NCBI GenBank assembly: GCA_963691705.1
Contig: OY829537.1
Coordinates: 37,327,514 to 37,391,513, forward strand
DNA from: Viola odorata
Lineage: Eukaryota; Streptophyta; Magnoliopsida; Malpighiales; Violaceae
Length of the DNA stretch: 64,000 nucleotides
Direction of reading: 5' to 3'
The notes under the pieces: generated by a model
What the model was told of the DNA's origin: nothing
Seen by the model: only the letters and a program-made list of their open reading frames with translations
Database searches by the model: none
Shown: one piece after another, positions 48,606-58,283 of the stretch
How the letters are laid out: the number at the start of each line of letters is the position of its first letter
Numbering within the stretch: the first letter of the stretch is position 1
Translations under genes and position numbers: made by a program

Positions 48606-48826
48606 TTAAGTTTAAGGGATTAATTTGTAAAAGGGGTAAAAGAATTAATTAATATTTGTTTCTCACTTTTTTAAATTTATTTATTTTACTTAAGAATGAA
48701 ACTCATGCCTAAATTTTAATTAAATTATTAATGAGACCTATCTTTCATACACTTTTTTCTAAACTTTTACCAAACCTCCTTAATATTTAACCACTTAACC
48801 CTTTCAAATTAATCCCTTAAACTTAA
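48606..48826. other. Spacer between two inverted LTR copies
   Basis: 221 bp, AT-rich. Its first 22 bases and the reverse complement of its last 22 bases are identical (TTAAGTTTAAGGGATTAATT plus two), so the palindrome reaches beyond the LTRs into flanking DNA. Confidence 0.8.
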
Positions 48827-49323
48827 TGATAACATTCGGGCTTGATTGGAAGGATTGAAGCCGTGTTGTTCTTGGAGCCTTCGGATCTAGTCTCCTTTAG
48901 GAGATTGATAAACTCTTGATGGCGGATTGAGTGTGGAATATTTGGATGTTTAGGGAGTATTAAGGCAGCGGATTTAGATGGAGGAAGTTCGGAAAGGAAT
49001 TTAAGAAAAACACTAAATAAACTTGTAATCAAACGTTTACAGGGATCTCTTAATCGTGCTCACCCTTACTTGATCAAACAATGATCAACCCGATGAGATT
49101 AACAAGAGGAAATAAAATCGGTTTTAAGAACCCTAAGGCTAAAGTCAACTACTTGGTCTTGGATAGAGATAAACTCACTTAAAATCAAAGACAAGTCTAA
49201 AATGAGCCTATTACTCACTATTTATACTACTAACTTATTACATGGGAAAACCCCTAATTACCCTTTAACAATAGGGCCTTGGACGCTTGGCTTGGCGGGC
49301 TTGGCAACTGGCTTGGCCTAGAC

Positions 49324-50484
49324 TGATACGATCCCAGCCGGAGCCAACCCTAGTGCCGCACCCGTAGGCGCAACCACCCGCGCCAAGGCCCGAGCCTTGG
49401 AGGATGCATCCGCGAGCCTCCCATTGCCGCCCACGGGTCCGATCACTCGTGCCAGGGCCCGCGTCCTACAAGTGAGGCTCAGTAGCCTCATCCATATGGA
49501 ACTGAAGGCAGAGACAGCCTCGGAGGAAGCCAGCCTGCGCGCACCCCAGCCGCGCCTCGTAACCCTAATCCGCACCGCGTCCGCGCCTACGGATGGGCTA
49601 CACATGGCCACCTCGGACCTTTAGGTCCACCAGCGCCCTTTTCCTATTTTTGACCAGACCATGATCATTTATAATACAAGAGAGGAGTCCAGGCCAAGAA
49701 TCAGGAGAAACGCCCGAAGGATTTGGGACAGGCCCAAATCACAAGCCCGCATTGGACAGCGAAAGCCACTGCCGAGCCTTTTGAAGATTGGAGCATATTT
49801 TCTCGCACAATATTCAGTCCAGAACTTAATATATGTGTTAGGAAGTTTCCCTCCAAGTTTCAGTGGGAACGCTCGAGGGAATAAGGAAAACGCCTTGTTT
49901 CCTTAAAACGTGATTCGGTGGACCCGCAAGCAAAGCCACTTGGGCCTTTTGACCTAAACGGCGGCGCCTGCACTTCTATCCTTATTATTAGACTTTATTT
50001 ATGTTAATTTAGGGTTTCAGAACTTATTTGGAAGGGTGGCTTGTTGCCAATTTCGTTTAAGTCATTATTTAGAAACTAAACTAGTTTCCATTTTTGGAAT
50101 TAGGGTTTTGCGCTTCCTTAAAAAGGAGCCGCCCATGTTATTTTCAGCAGACTTTGATTATTGATTATTGAAAGCATATTGCTTGGGATCTTGATCCACT
50201 TGTTCTTGATGAACCTTGCAACTAATTGAGTTTCATGCATTCGATTAGCTTGTCAAGTAAAACTTGAAAGCACCTTTCATTGAGTCATCCGTTCTTTGGA
50301 TTGCCAAGCATTGCGATTTGGAGATTCAAAGGTTTGACACAAGATCCTCAAGGGATTCTGCGTGAAGTGCCAAGCATTGCGACTTGGAGATTCACGTGTC
50401 TTCTTCGAGTTATTTTCCGCATTGAAAGCCACGTCGTCGGACAACGATCTAAGGAGGGCGTTCTAGCCTACAAGGAACGCATCA
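49324..50484 (+). repeat. 5' LTR of the young CRM-like element
   Basis: TGATACGATCC ... CGCATCA, 1161 bp. It contains the C-terminal coding end shared with the 3' LTR, a TATA-like TTAAAAAGG near 50117, and the terminal repeat pair CCAAGCATTGCGA(T/C)TTGG near 50305 and 50370. Confidence 0.96.
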
Positions 50485-50758
50485 GTTGGTAGCGGAGCTC
50501 AGCTGTCCCGACTTGGTAAATCTATCCCTTTTAAATTATCGTTTCTTTGTTAGAATTGGTATTCCTTCATTCTCTTCTACACCAATTCTCTTGCGTGCTG
50601 TGTGTTAGTTGTCTTGTGTCAATTCGTGTCTTGTGTGTGCGGTTAGTGTGCAAATCATCTCAACGATTTGTAGGTCTTTACTTTAGTCAAAAAAAAAAAA
50701 AAAAAAAGTCCCCTAAAGTGTCTTAGCTAATTTGTGCTTTGTGTTGTGTTGAAATATC

Positions 50759-50792
<34 letters not shown>

Positions 50793-51345
50793 GAGAAAGC
50801 AATTTTCGTCAAAAAAAAAACAGAACAGCGGCGAAATCAGTACCATTCAAAAAAAAAAAAAAAAAGAACTTCAGAATCAAATACTAGAGTGAATTTGTGA
50901 CTCATAGCAAAAAGAATCATTGGATTTCGAATTGGGAATCAAAAGTTGTGGCAAAAACAAGTTTCAAAACCCTAATCGCATGCCATTAGCGTTTTTGAGT
51001 TGTCAATTGACTCAATCTGTGTATTTTGAGCTTTTCTTTGATTCCAAGACTACTGTGCCTTCCTACTCTGTAGTAAACTTGATTGATTGATTGATCTTTG
51101 CAATTGAATCGAGTATACTACCTCAAAATTTTCTTTCTACACTAGTTTTCTTTGTGCGTCTCTTTGGAAGCCTTTCTTGAAATTTCTTTGAGTCAGGTTC
51201 ATCTTGGACACTTGGAGACGGATCTGGACAGTTGCTTTGAGAGATTTTGTGAGATTAATAGAGAGACAAACACGAGCGTAAACACGTGAGGGAGTGATAG
51301 TTTTAGGCAATTTTACGCTTGCAATTTTCTTTTGTGAATTTCAGG
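50485..51345 (+). promoter_or_regulatory. Primer-binding site and leader of the young CRM-like element
   Basis: TGGTAGCGGAGC at 50487-50498 differs at two positions from TGGTATCAGAGC, the initiator-Met tRNA primer site usual in plant gypsy elements. The leader then has four A-tracts (about 50690-50706, 50759-50784, 50810-50820, 50849-50865) and ends in a splice-acceptor-like TTTCAG one base before the gag ATG. The element at 1-5931 has the same acceptor-like end before its ATG. Confidence 0.6.
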
Positions 51346-52683
51346 ATGTCAGGAAATTTAGAAAGGGAACCAACGGCTGTGAATGATGTAGCCAAGGCCT
51401 TGCAAGACATAGCAGCTCAGCTCCAGGACATAGCAGCTTGGAGACAGCAAGTCGAGACTAGGGAACGTGAGAATCGAGCTCCACAAGCCCCCGGGGCACA
51501 CTTTGCGCAACACCTAAACCCTAGAGTGGACCGAGAAGCATATGTGCCTCCACCGGGTGATGATCAGCCTAGTGAGCATGAGGCCGAGGGTTCTGAAGAT
51601 GGGTATGATGAGGAGTTTCACATGGCAGGACCGAGGGGTTTTCACATGCGCCGAGGAGGTGCACATGGACGCGGCAGACACGCCTTTGCTAGGCGAGACC
51701 GTAACTTAGAACAGCCGCGTCGCGAGGAGCGCGAGCGAGTCGACAATCACCTTGGGAGTGTCAAGCTCAAGGTTCCACCTTTCGAAGGAAAAGATGATCC
51801 CGAGGCATACTTAACTTGGGAGCGAAAGATGGAAGCGATTTTTAGGTGTCACACCTACACGGATGAAAAGAAAATAAGGTTAGCTTCCGTGGAGTTCTTT
51901 GGATACGCTGCCCATTGGTGGGAGCAAGTGAATGAGGATGTGAGAGGACCCGTAACTACTTGGGAAAACATGAAGTATGTGATGAAGAGGAGGTTTGTTC
52001 CACCGTACTATCATAAGGACCAACTTCAGCGCTTACAAAAGCTTACCCAAGGGTCCAAGACCGTGAATGATTATCACAATGAGTTGGAAGTTCTTTTGGC
52101 GAGGGTTAATGTGATAGAGGATGAGGATTCGAAGATGTCTAGGTTCATGAGTGGGCTGAATTCAGAGATAGCTAACGCCTTAGAGTTGTGCCAATATAGG
52201 ACTTTGGAGGAGATGCTTCACATGGCCGTGAAGATCGAGAGGCAACGCAAGGCTAAGGCAGCCTACTCTAAGCCGTCTACTTTTGTGTCACGGACTTCCA
52301 CTTGGAACAAGTCTACGTGGCCCAAGGGGAATAAGGACAGCAAGGAAACACCCAAGGTATCTAAACCTTCTTATGGAACCAAAGGTAATTCGGCAAACCC
52401 TACTCCTTCTAAAGTTCCTATTACTAGTACTAATCGTGTGCCTACAAGAGACATTGCGTGCTTTAAGTGTAGTGGCCGAGGCCATAAGCAGGCCGAATGT
52501 CCCAACAAGAGAGTTCTAATTATTAGGGATAATGGAGAGATGGACTCGGAGGATGATTATGAGTTGGTGGAGGATTCGGAAGAAGAAAGTGAGGGAGAAG
52601 AGGCAGCCGATCATGAAGCTAGGGTTTGTGAACCGATTACCCTAGTAGTTCGGAGGAACTTGAGTGTGCAGCCAAGGGCCTAA
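51346..52683 (+). CDS. gag of the young CRM-like element
   Basis: 445 residues from the ATG at 51346, chosen because it matches the start of the sister element after TTTCAG. Gag core at about residues 140-310 (LKVPPFEGKDDPEAYLTWERKM, AAHWWEQV). CCHC zinc knuckle CFKCSGRGHKQAEC near residue 372. The acidic tail DNGEMDSEDDYELVEDSEEE follows. The frame stops at TAA 52681-52683 between gag and protease, at a site that is sense in the copy at 1-5931. In that copy protease follows in the same ORF, so the stop is probably a mutation, though stop-codon suppression between gag and pol is known in some retroelements. Confidence 0.9.
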   Translation: MSGNLEREPTAVNDVAKALQDIAAQLQDIAAWRQQVETRERENRAPQAPGAHFAQHLNPRVDREAYVPPPGDDQPSEHEAEGSEDGYDEEFHMAGPRGFHMRRGGAHGRGRHAFARRDRNLEQPRREERERVDNHLGSVKLKVPPFEGKDDPEAYLTWERKMEAIFRCHTYTDEKKIRLASVEFFGYAAHWWEQVNEDVRGPVTTWENMKYVMKRRFVPPYYHKDQLQRLQKLTQGSKTVNDYHNELEVLLARVNVIEDEDSKMSRFMSGLNSEIANALELCQYRTLEEMLHMAVKIERQRKAKAAYSKPSTFVSRTSTWNKSTWPKGNKDSKETPKVSKPSYGTKGNSANPTPSKVPITSTNRVPTRDIACFKCSGRGHKQAECPNKRVLIIRDNGEMDSEDDYELVEDSEEESEGEEAADHEARVCEPITLVVRRNLSVQPRA

Positions 52684-55194
52684 ACATGTGAGGAGGAACA
52701 AAGGGAGAACTTATTCCATGCTAGGTGCCACATTGGTACTAAGGTATGCTCTCTTATTATTGATAATGACTCATGTACTAATTGTGCTAGTATGCTTCTT
52801 GTGCACAAATTAGGGTTACCTATGGTGAGACATCCAAAGCCGTACACTTTGCAATGGATGAATGATGGAGTCGGCCTTAAGGTGTCTAGGCAAGTGTTGG
52901 TGAGCTTTTCTATTGGGAAATATAGAGATGAGATATGGTGTGATGTTGTCCCAATGCAAGCGTCACATGTGCTACTTGGCCGTCCATGGCAATTTGACCG
53001 CAACGCCACTCACGAAGGGAGGAGCAATCGGTACAAGCTTGAGAAGGAAGGAGTGAAGTTCACACTCGCACCCCTTACACCTAAGCAAGTGCTTGAGGAC
53101 CAGCTCTGGTTGGAGAAGTCCTATGCTGAGTTTGAGGCCTCACGGTCTCTAGACAAAAGAATTGATGAAAACAGCCCCCGTGAAAAAAGTGAGCACGGGT
53201 TTGAAAGCAACGAAAGGAATGAAAACAGCCCCCGTGAAAAAAGTGAGCACGGGTTAAAAACAGAAAAGAAAGAGCCTGAAAAAGAAAAGAAAAGGCAAGA
53301 GAAGAAGCCAATAGCCTTCTTTAGTGAGAAGCTCAAGGATGCACAGCTGCGTTATCCAACGTATGACAAAGAGCTTTATGCACTAGTTAGGGCCTTCGAG
53401 GTTTGGCAACACTACTTGATGCCAAGGGAATTTGTGGTGCACACCGACCACTTGAGCCTCAAATATCTAAAGGGCCAAGGGAAGTTGAATAGGAGACATG
53501 CCGTGTGGCTGGAGTTCTTAGAAGCTTTCCCTTATCACATCAAGTACAAAGAAGGAAAAGACAATGTTGTTGCCGACGCATTGTCTAGAAGGTATGTCTT
53601 GATCTCTTCGTTAAGTGTCAAATTTTTAGGGTTTTCTCAAATAATTCCACTCTACCCTACTGATTTGGATTTTGGTGAGATCTATAAGACTTGTGATTCC
53701 ATGGCTGATGTGAAATTTTATACGCATGATAACTATCTGTTTCGGCGCAAGCGCCTTTGCATTCCTAAGTGTTCTTTGCGTGACTTACTTGTGCATGAAT
53801 CACATAGTGGTGGATTGATGGGCCACTTTGGCATTAATAAAACCTATGACATGCTGAAATCACACTTTTATTGGCCTAAGATGAGACGTGATGTTGTGCG
53901 TGTGATTGCTAGATGTGTAGTTTGCCAAAGGGCAAAATCTCGGTTAGCTAGTCATGGTGAGTTTATGCCGCTGCCCGTACCTTCCCAACCTTGGACCGAT
54001 CTGTCCATGGACTTCATTGTAGGTTTACCTAAGTCTTGGGATGGTAAGGATGGTATATTTGTTGTTGTGGATCGATTTTCCAAAATGGCGCACTTTTTGC
54101 CTTGTAAAAATACTAATGATGCGTCTCAGGTTGCTAATATATTCTTTAGAGAGGTAGTCCGCCTCCATGGTATGCCTATTAGTATTGTTAGTGACCGTGA
54201 TGGAAGATTTTTGAGCCACTTTTGGCGAGTGTTGTGGAGTCGCCTTGGAACTAAATTGTTGTATTCGACTTCTTGTCACCCTCAAACCGACGGCCAAACT
54301 GAGGTAGTTAACCGTACTGTGGGGTCTCTTTTACGCTCTTTAGTTACCAAGCATATTTCTAAATGGACTGATCATTTGCCTTTCATGGAGTTTGCTTATA
54401 ATCGTTCAATCCATTCTACTACAAATTGTTCACCTTTTGAAGTAGTTTATGGCTTTAATCCGCTAACTCCCATGGATTTGACCCCTTTGCCTTTGAGTGA
54501 TGTTTCTAACTTAGATGGACAGCAGCGGGTAGAACACATCAAACAGATACATGCGAAAGCTAAGGCAAACATTGAGCGCACTAATGAGCGCCTAGTGCGC
54601 AAGCACAATGAAGGCCGCAAGACCGCGTCCTTTCAAGTTGGCGATTGGGTGTGGCTGCACCTAAGACGTGAGAGATTTCCAGAGAGGAGGAAAGGAAAAT
54701 TATCCCCACGGGGAGATGGCCCGTTTCAGATTGTTGAGAAGATCAACAACAATGCTTACCGCCTCGACCTTCCAAGTGAGTATGGTTCAATACATGGAAC
54801 CTTTAATATTTCTGACTTACGGTTGTTTGATGCAGGTGATGAGGATGTTGCAGATCTGGATTCGAGGGCGAATCCTCCTCAAGATGGAGGGGATGATACG
54901 ATCCCAGCCGGAGCCAACCCTAGTGCCGCACCCGCAGGCGCAACCACCCGCGCCAAGGCCCGAGCCTTGGAGGATGCATCCGCGAGCCTCCCATTGCCGC
55001 CCACGGGTCCGATCACTCGTGCCAGGGCCCGCGTCCTACAAGTGAGGCTCAGTAGCCTCATCCATATGGAACTGAAGGCAGAGACAGCCTCGGAGGAAGC
55101 CAGCCTGCGCGCACCCCAGCCGCGCCTCGTAACCCTAATCCGCACCGCGTCCGCGCCTACGGATGGGCTACACATGGCCACCTCAGACCTTTAG
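52684..55194 (+). pseudogene. protease-RNase H-integrase of the young element, RT missing
   Basis: In frame with gag after the single stop. Protease active site is IIDNDSC, with Asp in place of the expected Gly (DNGS in the sister copy), which should inactivate it. The linker with two hairpins (53177-53253) runs directly into RNase H at about 53305 ([15 protein letters not shown] ... VADALSRRY). Integrase follows with [22 protein letters not shown] and [13 protein letters not shown], all intact, then [11 protein letters not shown]. No RT motif is present. The ORF enters the 3' LTR at 54894 and ends at 55194. The deletion kept the frame, so an integrase-bearing product is still encoded. Confidence 0.92.
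53177..53253 (+). promoter_or_regulatory. Hairpin pair in the young element, stem CCCGTG/CACGGG
   Basis: CCCGTG at 53177-53182 pairs with CACGGG at 53194-53199, and the same at 53231-53236 and 53248-53253. Both have 6-bp stems and the 11-nt loop AAAAAAGTGAG. Compared with CCCGAG/CTCGGG at 1896-1918, one base pair is swapped on both arms. The peptide repeat is SPREKSEHG. Confidence 0.6.
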
Positions 55195-56054
55195 GTCCAC
55201 CAGCGCCCTTTTCCTATTTTTGACCAGACCATGATCATTTATAATACAAGAGAGGAGTCCAGGCCAAGAATCAGGAGAAACGCCCGAAGGATTTGGGACA
55301 GGCCCAAATCACAAGCCCGCATTGGACAGCGAAAGCCACGGCCGAGCCTTTTGAAGATTGGAGCATATTTTCTCGCACAATATTCAGTCCAGAACTTAAT
55401 ATGTGTGTTAGGAAGTTTCCCTCCATGTTTCAGTGGGAACGCTCGAGGGAATAAGGAAAACGCCTTGTTTCCTTAAAACGTGATTCGGCGGACCCGCAAG
55501 CAAAGCCACTTGGGCCTTTTGACCTAAACGGCGGCGCCTGCACTTCTATCCTTATTATTAGACTTTATTTATGTTAATTTAGGGTTTCAGAACTTATTTG
55601 GAAGGGTGGCTTGTTGCCAATTTCGTTTAAGTCATTATTTAGAAACTAAACTAGTTTCCATTTTTGGAATTAGGGTTTTGCGCTTCCTTAAAAAGGAGCC
55701 GCCCATGTTATTTTCAGCAGACTTTGATTATTGATTATTGAAAGCATATTTCTTGGGATCTTGATCCACTTGTTCTTGATGAACCTTGCAACTAATTGAG
55801 TTTCGTGCATTCGATTAGCTTGTCAAGTAAAACTTGAAAGCACCTTTCATTGAGTCATCCGTTCTTTGGATTGCCAAGCATTGCGATTTGGAGATTCAAA
55901 GGTTTGACGCAAGATCCTCAAGGGATTCTGCGTGGAGTGCCAAGCATTGCGACTTGGAGATTCACGTGTCTTCTTCGAGTTATTTTCCGCATTGAAAGCC
56001 ACGTCGTCGGACAACGATCTAAGGAGGGCGTTCTAGCCTACAAGGAACGCATCA
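54894..56054 (+). repeat. 3' LTR of the young CRM-like element
   Basis: 1161 bp, TGATACGATCC to CGCATCA. The purine-rich tract AAGATGGAGGGGA lies directly before it and is itself coding (QDGGD). The last 301 nt of the polyprotein ORF are inside it. Confidence 0.96.
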
Positions 56055-56368
56055 TAGACGGCAGACACGGGCTCGGCCACGAGCTTGGCCTAGACGGCAG
56101 GCATGGGCTCGGCCATGGGCTCGGCCACGGGTAGGTACTTGGCTTGGCCTTGGCGGACAACTTGGCCAAGACATGGGCCAAGATGGATAGGGCTAGGCGC
56201 GAGCGCACATGGGATAGGCGGAGAAGCTCACGGCTTGCTAGGGTTGGAGGTACGGATGTGTCATGGTTTGGCCAAACAACCCGTGAGAACCGTGCGAGGA
56301 AGATAGGCCACGCGGGAGGCCTTTCTCGTGCAATGTGTGCGGGAACTGGAGGGTCCATACTCGTATCA

Positions 56369-57300
56369 TCCCATCCCTCTTTGAAGAGATTCATCCTCGA
56401 ATCTACACCGTGGATAGGGAAAAGCGATGGAGAATCCAACCCAAAAACAACCAACAGTAGGGCAGCAAGGAATGGGTCCAAATGACTATGTGAAGGCACC
56501 GCCGGGATGATGGCAAAATCACTACCAAGGGACCTAAGAGTGCGCTGCAAGGCAAGACAATGAAGAGCTCTCTCATGGCAGCCCGTAGACAACCCGCAAA
56601 TCCCTATTACATTCCCAATACTGCCATCCTCCACAAGGTCATCATCACTTGAAGTTACCTCCAAAATAACCATCTCCGCATCACATGGGACATCACCCTT
56701 ACCAAGGGGCAGCACAACAAGCATCTCATCCTCAAATGGGTCCAAAATATCATCACTAGAGTATGAATTGCTAGGGCAAACCCTATCCTCACCGATGGGT
56801 GTAAGTGTGGCAACTCGCGGTGTCAAAGCAACTATGGCATCCAAAATGTCCTTGGTGGTTTGTTCTTGTTGTGCCAATTGGTGTTGCATATCACCCATTT
56901 GGACCATGAGCGAAACAAGGGCCATGTTTTCAGCCATGCTCGCCATAAGGGGCGTTGTACTTGACTCAAGTGTGGAAAGCCTAACTGAGCTCTCAACTAG
57001 ATTTTGCTCACCCAAGTGCTCACTATGATGCTCATGGCCATAGGAATATTAATGAGGCCGGTGGACATAGCTTGTAGGTTGCGTATCATAATAAAAGGAG
57101 GCGTGGTACGAGGGCGTAACTCTAGAAGCCGGCGGGACATAGGGACGTTGAGGAGGCCGCCGGACGAATACACCTGAAGTGGGGCTATGACCACGACCTT
57201 GGTAAGATGCAGAACCTAGGCCATGGCTTGGAGAGGAGGCAGCCGTGGTGTAGAAGTCCTCATCCCCATAGGACCCAACATCCTCATAATAACGAGACAT
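56369..57300 (-). pseudogene. Gag-like ORF of non-autonomous LTR element, copy A
   Basis: Minus-strand ORF starting at the ATG at 57300 (MSRYYEDVGSYGDEDFYTTA), preceded by an acceptor-like TTTTTGTAG. A TAA at 57049-57051 (CAA in copy B) breaks it after 83 codons; the rest is open to the LTR. The N-terminus is rich in Gly, Ser, Tyr and Pro. The centre (MASMAENMALVSLMVQMGDM) is predicted coiled coil. The C-terminus ends VDSRMNLFKEGWDDT and crosses into the LTR. No zinc knuckle, protease or polymerase is present. The family is not recognised; a structural Gag-like role is inference from position. Confidence 0.7.
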
Positions 57301-58283
57301 AAGCAAAGGTACCTACAAAAAGAAAAACAAACAAAAATGCTAGATACAAAACGGTTAGCCCCTCCCTCTCGTGTTTGGGCTCTCGTGTTTCACACTACAC
57401 TCTAAGACGCTCACTAACTCACCCACTCTTATCTCTAACACAAATCAAGTAATTAAGTTTAGCACAAGACTTTAAGACTCAAAACAACACATGGAATGCA
57501 AAGAAAACAAGCTTAGAAAGAAAGATAGAGAAGGCCGAATTGATGTTTAAGGATTGATTTCTTTGAACACCAATGACTTAGAGTAGATATATGTAGGAAA
57601 CAAGGCATGAAAACTCAAGACACTAAAAGAAAGGCTAGCTCAAATGGACAACTCAAGAAAAAGAGAAAAGAAACGAAACTAGAAATTACACAATCTGAAA
57701 AATATTACCGAACTTGTGTTCTTCCCAAAAAACCTTCACTTTAAAGATGTAACTCATTTCAAATACACACACACATGTAGTCTCTTGCTTGTGACTCAAT
57801 TTTACTCTTTTTTTGTTTTTTGAATTTTAGGAACTTGATCTTTTTTTCTTTTTTTTTATTGATCTTTGTTTTAGTTCCTTTCTCTTTTCTTTTCTGTTTT
57901 TGTTTCTTTTGAATTGAGTGCAAGAGAACTCACTTGTATGACATGTATTTTTGAAAAAGAAGTGAAAGACAAGTAGTTTTGCAAGTGAAAAAAATTATCA
58001 CTATATGCCAAAAAGTGTGAATGAATGACACGTAATGCAAGTGTGTATGACAAGAGGTTTTTGCAAGGTGTATGACAAGGAGTGCCAAGGTGTATGACAA
58101 GCAAATGTGCAAGCAAGTATGTTGCCCTAGGGCCGGCTATGTGAGGCAAAGAAGAGTGGTGAGCAAGCTGAAATGCTTGGCTCACAATGAGTTTGAAATA
58201 CTTGGCTCACAATGAGAGATGTGGCAGCCTAGGACGTGAGCACAAAAATGAGATAACTAGCTAGGAAACAAGCAAGTCCAGAT
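57301..58283 (-). other. Leader-like sequence of non-autonomous copy A
   Basis: Upstream (minus strand) of the copy A ORF. 57301-57420 matches the leader of copy B. Beyond that it is AT-rich, with GTGTATGACAAG repeated at about 58045, 58069 and 58091 on the + strand. No primer-binding site or 5' LTR was found before it abuts the truncated LTR of copy B at 58284. Confidence 0.55.

Larger units (their letters stand above)
49319..56059 (+). mobile_element. Young CRM-like Ty3/gypsy element, RT deleted, nested in an LTR
   Basis: Element 49324-56054, flanked by TAGAC on both sides (49319-49323 and 56055-56059). Both LTRs are 1161 bp and differ at about 10 positions (about 0.9 percent), so insertion is recent. 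gag, protease, RNase H and integrase are present in one frame, but the whole reverse transcriptase is gone, about 1.2 kb compared with the copy at 1-5931. It is therefore non-autonomous. It inserted in an LTR of a non-autonomous relative. Confidence 0.96.
48827..56368 (-). repeat. LTR of non-autonomous copy A, split by a CRM-like insertion
   Basis: Minus-strand LTR whose two parts are 56055-56368 (5' part, TGATACGAGTATGG start at 56368) and 48827-49323 (3' part, ending GTTATCA). Removing the inserted element and one copy of its target duplication TAGAC gives 806 bp, against 805 bp for the inverted solo LTR at 47801. It acts as the 3' LTR of the internal region at 56369-58283. Divergence from the solo LTR is several percent by eye, far above that between the LTRs of the inserted element. 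Confidence 0.85.

Noticed and set aside
49324..50484. The 5' LTR taken as a solo LTR or separate gene end
   Set aside because: Its near-identical partner at 54894-56054 and the matching TAGAC duplications show one element.
50680..50870. A-tracts as tails of retroposed cDNAs
   Set aside because: They sit in the leader of an LTR element at several nearby places, without target duplications or upstream coding sequence.
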